Shown here: positions 1 to 64,000 of the stretch, piece after piece | Position numbering within the stretch: position 1 is the stretch's first letter | Layout: each line of letters begins with the position of its first letter | Origin: Cepaea nemoralis | Taxonomy: Eukaryota; Mollusca; Gastropoda; Stylommatophora; Helicidae | Reading direction: 5' to 3' | Assembly (NCBI GenBank): GCA_014155875.1 | Contig: JACEFZ010001381.1 | Span: 669,001 to 733,000 of the forward strand | DNA: 64,000 nucleotides | Program-made: the position numbers and the translations under genes | The notes under the pieces: generated by a model | What the model was told of the DNA's origin: nothing | Database searches by the model: none | What the model saw: only the letters and a program-made list of their open reading frames with translations

Positions 1-103
1 TCTAAGCTTAGTATGATGAAAGGATATGTTAGCAAACGCCTGGAAAACAATATCTATACATACTGTTTACAATGTGTGAATTGCCATCTATCTGCTTTCT
101 TAG

Positions 104-58214
<58,111 letters not shown>

Positions 58215-58257
58215 GTAGTCAGCATACTTCTGTTTTATACTGTGTGTAATATTCATG

Positions 58258-58480
58258 CAACCCCCACACCGAACAGTTGGACTAAAATGTTAACACCTCG
58301 TCTTTGACTTGGGGATGTAAATTACAAGTACCTCTGAAGTCTGAGTGGGTTTGCCTGATGGTGTGAGACAATGTTAATAGGGAAAGCTATTCCGCATGCA
58401 ACAATTCAGTCAAGCACTACTAGAAATAGTGTGTATGGACTACGCTTGAGTTCAAAGCAAGTGAGCTAAAAAAAAAGGGG
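58258..58480 (+). mobile_element. SINE S4, copy 3
   Basis: Starting 44 bp after exon 18, it has gacttggggatgtaaattac, aggg.aagctattccgc and ctactagaaatagtg. The tRNA-like head is missing. Confidence 0.8.
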
Positions 58481-58547
58481 GGGGGGGGGTTTCCCTTCTG
58501 ACGATTTGAAGCCCCCTGCCTTGTTTGCTCCGCGGCGGAGTTTTCAT

Positions 58548-61500
58548 CACTATGTTGACTGTCAGTATGTTTATATTTTATACTTTATGCTGTATCAGTA
58601 CAATACTTTATATGTTGCCTGTCAGTATGTTTATATTTTATACTATGTGTTGTATCAGTGCAATACTTTATATGTTGACTGTCAGTATGTTTATATTTTA
58701 TACTCTTGTGTTGTATCAGTGCAATACTTTATGTGTTGACTGTCAGTATGTTTATATTTTATACTCTTGTGTTGTATCAGTGCAATACTTTATATGTTGA
58801 CTGTCAGTATGTTTATATTTTATACTCTTGTGTTGTATCAGTGCAATACTTTATGTGTTGACTGTCAGTATGTTTATATTTTATACTCTTGTGTTGTATC
58901 AGTGCAATACTTTATATGTTGACTGTCAGTATGTTTATATTTTATACTCTTGTGCTGTATCAGTGCAATACTTTATGTGTTGACTGTCAGTATGTTTATA
59001 TTTTATACTATGTGTTGTATCAGTACAATAGTTTATATGTTGACTGTCAGTATGTTTATATTTTATACTCTGTGTTGTATCAGTACAATACTTTATATGT
59101 TGACTGTCAGTATGTTTATATTTTATACTCTGTGTTGTATCAGTGCAATACTTTATATGTTGACTGTCAGTATGTTTATATTTTATACTCTTGTGTTGTA
59201 TCAGTGCAATACTTTATGTGTTGACTGTCAGTATGTTTATATTTTATACTCTGTATCAGTACAATAATTTATATGTTGACTGTCAGTATGTTTATATTTT
59301 ATACTCTTGTGTTGTATCAGTGCAATACTTTATATGTTGACTGTCAGTATGTTTATATTTTATACTCTGTGTTGTATCAGTGCAATACTTTATATGTTGA
59401 CTGTCAGTATGTTTATATTTTATACTCTGTATCAGTACAATAATTTATATGTTGACTGTCAGTATGTTTATATTTTATACTCTGTATCAGTACAATAATT
59501 TATATGTTGACTGTCAGTATGTTTATATTTTATACTCTTGTGTTGTATCAGTGCAATACTTTATATGTTGACTGTCAGTATGTTTATATTTTATACTCTG
59601 TGTTGTATCAGTGCAATACTTTATATGTTGGCTGTCAGTATGTTTATATTTTATACTCTGTGTTGTATCAGTGCAATACTTTATATGTTGACTGTCAGTA
59701 TGTTTATATTTTATACTCTGTGTTGTATCAGTACAATACTTTATATGTTGACTGTCAGTATGTTTATATTTTATACTCTGTGTTGTATCAGTGCAATACT
59801 TTATATGTTGACTGTCAGTATGTTTATATTTTATACTCTGTGTTGTATCAGTGCAATACTTTATATGTTGACTGTCAGTATGTTTATATTTTATACTCTT
59901 GTGTTGTATCAGTACAATACTTTATATGTTGACTCTCACATTGTTTATATTTTATACTCTTGTGCTGTATCAGTGCAATACTTTATATGTTGACTGTCAG
60001 TATGTTTATATTTTATACTCTGTGTTGTATCAGTACAATACTTTATATGTTGACTCTCACATTGTTTATATTTTATACTCTTGTGTTGTATCAGTGCAAT
60101 ACTTTATATGTTGACTGTCAGTATGTTTATATTTTATACTCTGTGTTGTATCAGTACAATACTTTATATGTTGACTCTCACATTGTTTATATTTTATACT
60201 CTTGTGTTGTATCAGTGCAATACTTTATATGTTGACTGTCAGTATGTTTATATTTTATACTCTTGTGTTGTATCAGTGCAATACTTTATATGTTGACTGT
60301 TAGTATGTTTATATTTTATACTATGTGTTGTATCAGTACAATACTTTATATGTTGACTGTCAGTATGTTTATATTTTATACTATGTGTTGTATCAGTACA
60401 ATACTTTATATGTTGACCGTCAGTATGTTTATATTTTATACTCTTGTGTTGTATCAGTACAATACTTTATATGTTGACTGTCAGTATGTTTATATTTTAT
60501 ACTCTTGTGTTGTATCAGTGCAATACTTTATATGTTGACTGTCAGTATGTTTATATTTTATACTCTGTGTTGTATCAGTACAATACTTTATATGTTGACT
60601 GTCAGTATGTTTATATTTTATACTCTGTGTTGTATCAGTACAATACTTTATATGTTGACTGTCAGTATGTTTATATTTTATACTCTGTGTTGTATCAGTA
60701 CAATACTTTATATGTTGACTGTCAGTATGTTTATATTTTATACTCTTGTGTTGTATCAGTGCAATACTTTATATGTTGACTGTTAGTATGTTTATATTTT
60801 ATACTATGTGTTGTATCAGTACAATACTTTATATGTTGACTGTCAGTATGTTTATATTTTATACTATGTGTTGTATCAGTACAATACTTTATATGTTGAC
60901 CGTCAGTATGTTTATATTTTATACTCTTGTGTTGTATCAGTACAATAGTTTATATGTTGACTGTCAGTATGTTTATATTTTATACTCTGTGTTGTATCAG
61001 TACAATACTTTATATGTTGACTGTCAGTATGTTTTATATTTTATACTCTGTGTTGTATCAGTACAATACTTTATATGTTGACTGTCAGTATGTTTATATT
61101 TTATACTCTGTGTTGTATCAGTACAATACTTTATATGTTGACTGTCAGTATGTTTATATTTTATACTCTTGTGTTGTATCAGTGCAATACTTTATATGTT
61201 GACTGTCAGTATGTTTATATTTTATACTATGTGTTGTATCAGTACAATACTTTATATGTTGACCGTCAGTATGTTTATATTTTATACTCTTGTGTTGTAT
61301 CAGTACAATAGTTTATATGTTGACTGTCAGTATGTTTATATTTTATACTCTGTGTTGTATCAGTACAATACTTTATATGTTGACTGTCAGTATGTTTATA
61401 TTTTATACTCTGTGTTGTATCAGTACAATACTTTATATGTTGACTGTCAGTATGTTTATATTTTATACTCTGTGTTGTATCAGTACAATACTTTATATGT

Positions 61501-61935
61501 TGACTGTCAGTATGTTTATATTTTATACTCTTGTGTTGTATCAGTGCAATACTTTATATGTTGACTGTTAGTATGTTTATATTTTATACTATGTGTTGTA
61601 TCAGTACAATACTTTATATGTTGACTGTCAGTATGTTTATATTTTATACTATGTGTTGTATCAGTGCAATACTTTATATGTTGACTGTCAGTATGTTTAT
61701 ATTTTATACTCTGTGTTGTATCAGTACAATACTTTATATGTTGACTGTCAGTATGTTTATATTTTATACTCTGTGTTGTATCAGTACAATACTTTATATG
61801 TTGACTGTCAGTATGTTTATATTTTATACTCTGTGTTGTATCAGTACAATACTTTATATGTTGACTGTCAGTATGCTTCGGTTTTATACTATGTGTTGCA
61901 TCAGTGCAATAATCTGTGTGTTAGCTATCTGTATG
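58548..61935 (+). repeat. 60/61-bp minisatellite, about 55 units
   Basis: The unit is tatgttgactgtcagtatgt, ttatattttatactctgtgt and tgtatcagtacaatacttta. Three length classes occur: 60 (ctctgtg or ctatgtg), 61 (ctcttgtg) and about 54 (ctgtatc). The strings of open frames on this strand follow from the 60-bp period lacking stops and should not be read as genes. Variants recur in blocks. Confidence 0.98.
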
Positions 61936-61984
61936 CTTATGTTTTACGATGAGTATAATTTAGCATAGCATAATACAGTACATG

Positions 61985-62135
61985 TCCTGGTACACATGTT
62001 TGGCTGGGTCGACCTCGGAGCCCAGGCCAATTTTAAAGGATTCCCTTCTTTGAGAGGAATTTGAACACAATACAACTGAGTCAGTAGGCAGGCATGCTAG
62101 TCATTATGTTGCGGTGATTCCCTTGCTTTGTAGTA
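61985..62135 (-). mobile_element. SINE S2, minus copy 2
   Basis: The reverse complement carries gctcccaggt/ctccgaggtcg-like sequence (gacctcggagcccaggccaa on the + strand) and a head with catgcctgcctactgactca. Confidence 0.68.
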
Positions 62136-62357
62136 ATACAGCAAAATTAAACGAATGCTTAAAGCAATGGTTCCTTTAGTGTGGCACAAGAGAGTGACAT
62201 TGCATTCAAAGACAGTCAGAAATATTACTCAATGGATCTGTATATTTTATGAAGAAATCAGATTATACAGTAGTTTTCTATTTTATGAATACAGCACTGC
62301 TGAGAGTGGATGGTTGCTTATTGTTTTTGTTGTTGAAATATTTAGTATCAGCAGTGT

Positions 62358-62605
62358 TAGTTAGTTAGTTGCATATCCTTTACAGGACGTTGCAGTCAAC
62401 ACCAACATTATTTTGCTGTTGTGATCTCTTGGCAAGTTTACGTTCAGTAGTTTGCCATTGCTTTCTGAACAACCCATACCATTTTGTAAAAAAACCAACG
62501 CAACACAGTCTGCTGCCACATCGTACGCAGCTGTGTTTCGAACAAGGTGTACAGGATCACAAACCACATCTGTAACCTCTTCGCCACGGAGCCGACATCA
62601 GCAGT
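62358..62605 (-). mobile_element. SINE S1, minus copy
   Basis: On the + strand it begins gttagttgcatatcctttac aggacgttgcagtcaacacc (the S1 3' end reversed) and ends near cttcgccacggagc, the tRNA-like head reversed. Confidence 0.82.
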
Positions 62606-62639
62606 GTAATGAAGAGAAGAACAATATTTACTTGCTAGG

Positions 62640-62775
62640 CAGGTGAAAAACCACAGAAAAATTAATGGAAAAGGCTTGAACTAGTCGGACATTTCTTCTA
62701 ACGTGGCCACATATTAACAGACAATGACATATGTAAAGCAGTAATTGAAAAGAGAGTCAGAATGGTCAGAGTTGT
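62640..62775 (+). pseudogene. LINE family A fragment before array
   Basis: The frame-slipped translation gives LTDNDICKAVIEKRVRMVRV, matching the LINE A segment at about 3395-3465 (ITTDDDRSEMEIKKRIGMVK). It resumes after the array near 63625-63790 with decayed TLLC..KWTLK, like STLLYGAEAWTL. Confidence 0.65.
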
Positions 62776-63640
62776 TTTCCCACATAGTGTGAAACATTCT
62801 AACAAACATGTTGTTTCCCCACACAGTGTGAAACACTTTAACAAACACGTTGTTTTCCCACACAGTGTGAAACATTCTAACAAACACATTGTTTTTCCAT
62901 ACAGTGTGAAACACTCTAACAAACACGTTGTTTCCCCCCACACAGTGTGAAACACTTTAACAAACACGTTGTTTTCCCACACAGTGTGAAACACTCCAAC
63001 AAACATGTTGTTTTCCCACACAGTGAAACACTAATAAACTTATTTTCCCACCCACACAGTGTGAAGCACTCTAACAAACATATTGTTTCCCCACATAGTG
63101 TGAAACACTAACAAACATGTTTTACCACACATTGTGAAACACTCTAACAAACATGTCATTTCTCCACACAATGTGAAACACTCTAACAAACATGTTGTTT
63201 TCCCACACATTGTGAATCACTCTGACAAACATGTTTTCCCACACATTGTGAAACACTCTAACAAACATGTTGTTTTCCCACACATTGTGAATCACTCTGA
63301 CAAACATGTTCCCCACACATTGTGAGACACTAACAAACATGTTTTCCCACACAGTGTGAGACACTCTGACAAACATGTTTCCCCAAACATTCTAACAAAC
63401 ATGTTGTTTTCCCACACATTGTGAAACATTGACAAACGTGTCATTTCCCCACACAGTATGAAACACTCTAACAAACATGTTGTTTTCTCACACATTGTGA
63501 AACACTCTGACAAACATGTTGTTTCCCCACACAGTATGAAACACTCTAACAAACATGTTTTCCCACACATTGTGAAACACTCTGACAAACATGTCGTTTC
63601 CCCACAGAGTATGAAACACTCTAACAAATAGAAACTATAA
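62770..63640 (+). repeat. About 39-bp minisatellite within LINE A, about 23 units
   Basis: Units are gtgtgaaacactctaacaaa and catgttgttttcccacaca, with many indels (about 29-41 bp). Open frames on both strands are repeat artefacts. Confidence 0.93.
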
Positions 63641-63789
63641 TATCTCTTAAATCAGAGCCATCACAATAAGTATGCTACATTGTTATGTGTGGAGAAATGG
63701 ACTCTGAAGTAGTAGTTGGAAGAAAGTATTAATGTCACTGAAATGTAGAAAAGAAAGCAACAAAGGCTCTCAAACTGTTTAGACCTGCT

Positions 63790-64000
63790 GGGGCTTGTTG
63801 GGTGATGTTTCAGTGTCATGCCCCTTACCTTTACTTAAATTTGTTAGACCTGTTGGCACGTGTTGGGTGATGTTGGCGCGTGTTGGGTGATGTTTCAGTG
63901 TCATGCCCCTCACCTTTACTTAAATTTGTTTGACCTGTTGGCATGTGTTGGGTGATGTTGGCACGTTTTGGGTGATGTTTCAGTGTCATGCCCCTCACCT
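63790..64000 (+). repeat. About 105-bp tandem repeat, cut by the window end
   Basis: gtgatgtttcagtgtcatgc and cctttacttaaatttgtt recur, with an inner short repeat of gttggcacgtgttgggtgat. At least two units are seen. Confidence 0.9.

Noticed and set aside
58506..61968. Many overlapping plus-strand ORFs (60-151 codons) rich in MFIFYTL or DCQYVYILYS
   Set aside because: They arise from a 60-bp tandem unit with no stop in two frames. No start context, splice logic or family similarity supports a protein.
62698..63627. ORFs with FVRVFHTVWENN or KHVVFPHSVKHS repeats on both strands
   Set aside because: Artefact of an about 39-bp minisatellite inside a LINE remnant.

Overview
This is animal nuclear DNA, almost certainly from an invertebrate with a large, repeat-rich genome. 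The class cannot be settled from the sequence. The window lies inside one host gene on the + strand, the largest subunit of RNA polymerase I (POLR1A/RPA1). I place 18 consecutive internal exons between 104 and 58214. Their splice phases all agree and they join into 2583 nt (861 codons), about half of the protein. The N-terminal exons lie upstream of the window. The exons for the trigger loop, the acidic region and the C-terminus lie downstream. Coding sequence is about 4% of the window.

The introns are filled with mobile and tandem DNA. Intron 1 (233-4684) holds a degenerate APE-type LINE. Intron 2 holds a LINE end with a 70-bp minisatellite. Intron 3 holds a LINE with an inverted-repeat insert. 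Intron 4 carries three 89-bp duplicates of the exon-5 splice acceptor, split from the true exon by a Tc1/mariner/IS630-type transposon. Intron 5 has an RNase H-bearing LINE fragment. Intron 6 is a three-deep nest (LINE, then LINE, then RNase H-LINE), followed by a 121-bp tandem array with a SINE in it. Intron 7 has a LINE-derived minisatellite, a hAT-like end and two LINE copies. Intron 8 (9.4 kb) is a nest of four elements: a LINE broken by a TTAA-flanked piggyBac-type element and by a full-length LINE, which is itself broken by a solo LTR. Introns 9-15 hold mostly SINEs and a LINE nest. Intron 11 also has a partial duplication of exon 12. Introns 15-18 hold large minisatellites: 54 bp, 43 bp, about 60 bp over 3.4 kb, and about 39 bp.

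The only host function here is transcription of rRNA precursor by Pol I. The coded part includes the invariant active-site loop [10 protein letters not shown] (exon 6), the [11 protein letters not shown] motif (exon 5) and the bridge helix (exons 14-15). Everything else looks like intron content, not separate host genes.

I found no new gene system. The most informative observations are insertions dated by empty sites inside the window: TA, TTAA, 5-bp, and 8-12-bp target duplications. Others are repeated birth of minisatellites inside LINE 3' regions, two duplications of exon edges in one gene, and a SINE whose 3' end matches an RNase H-type LINE. LINE clade names and SINE family labels (S1-S6) are mine and local to this window.
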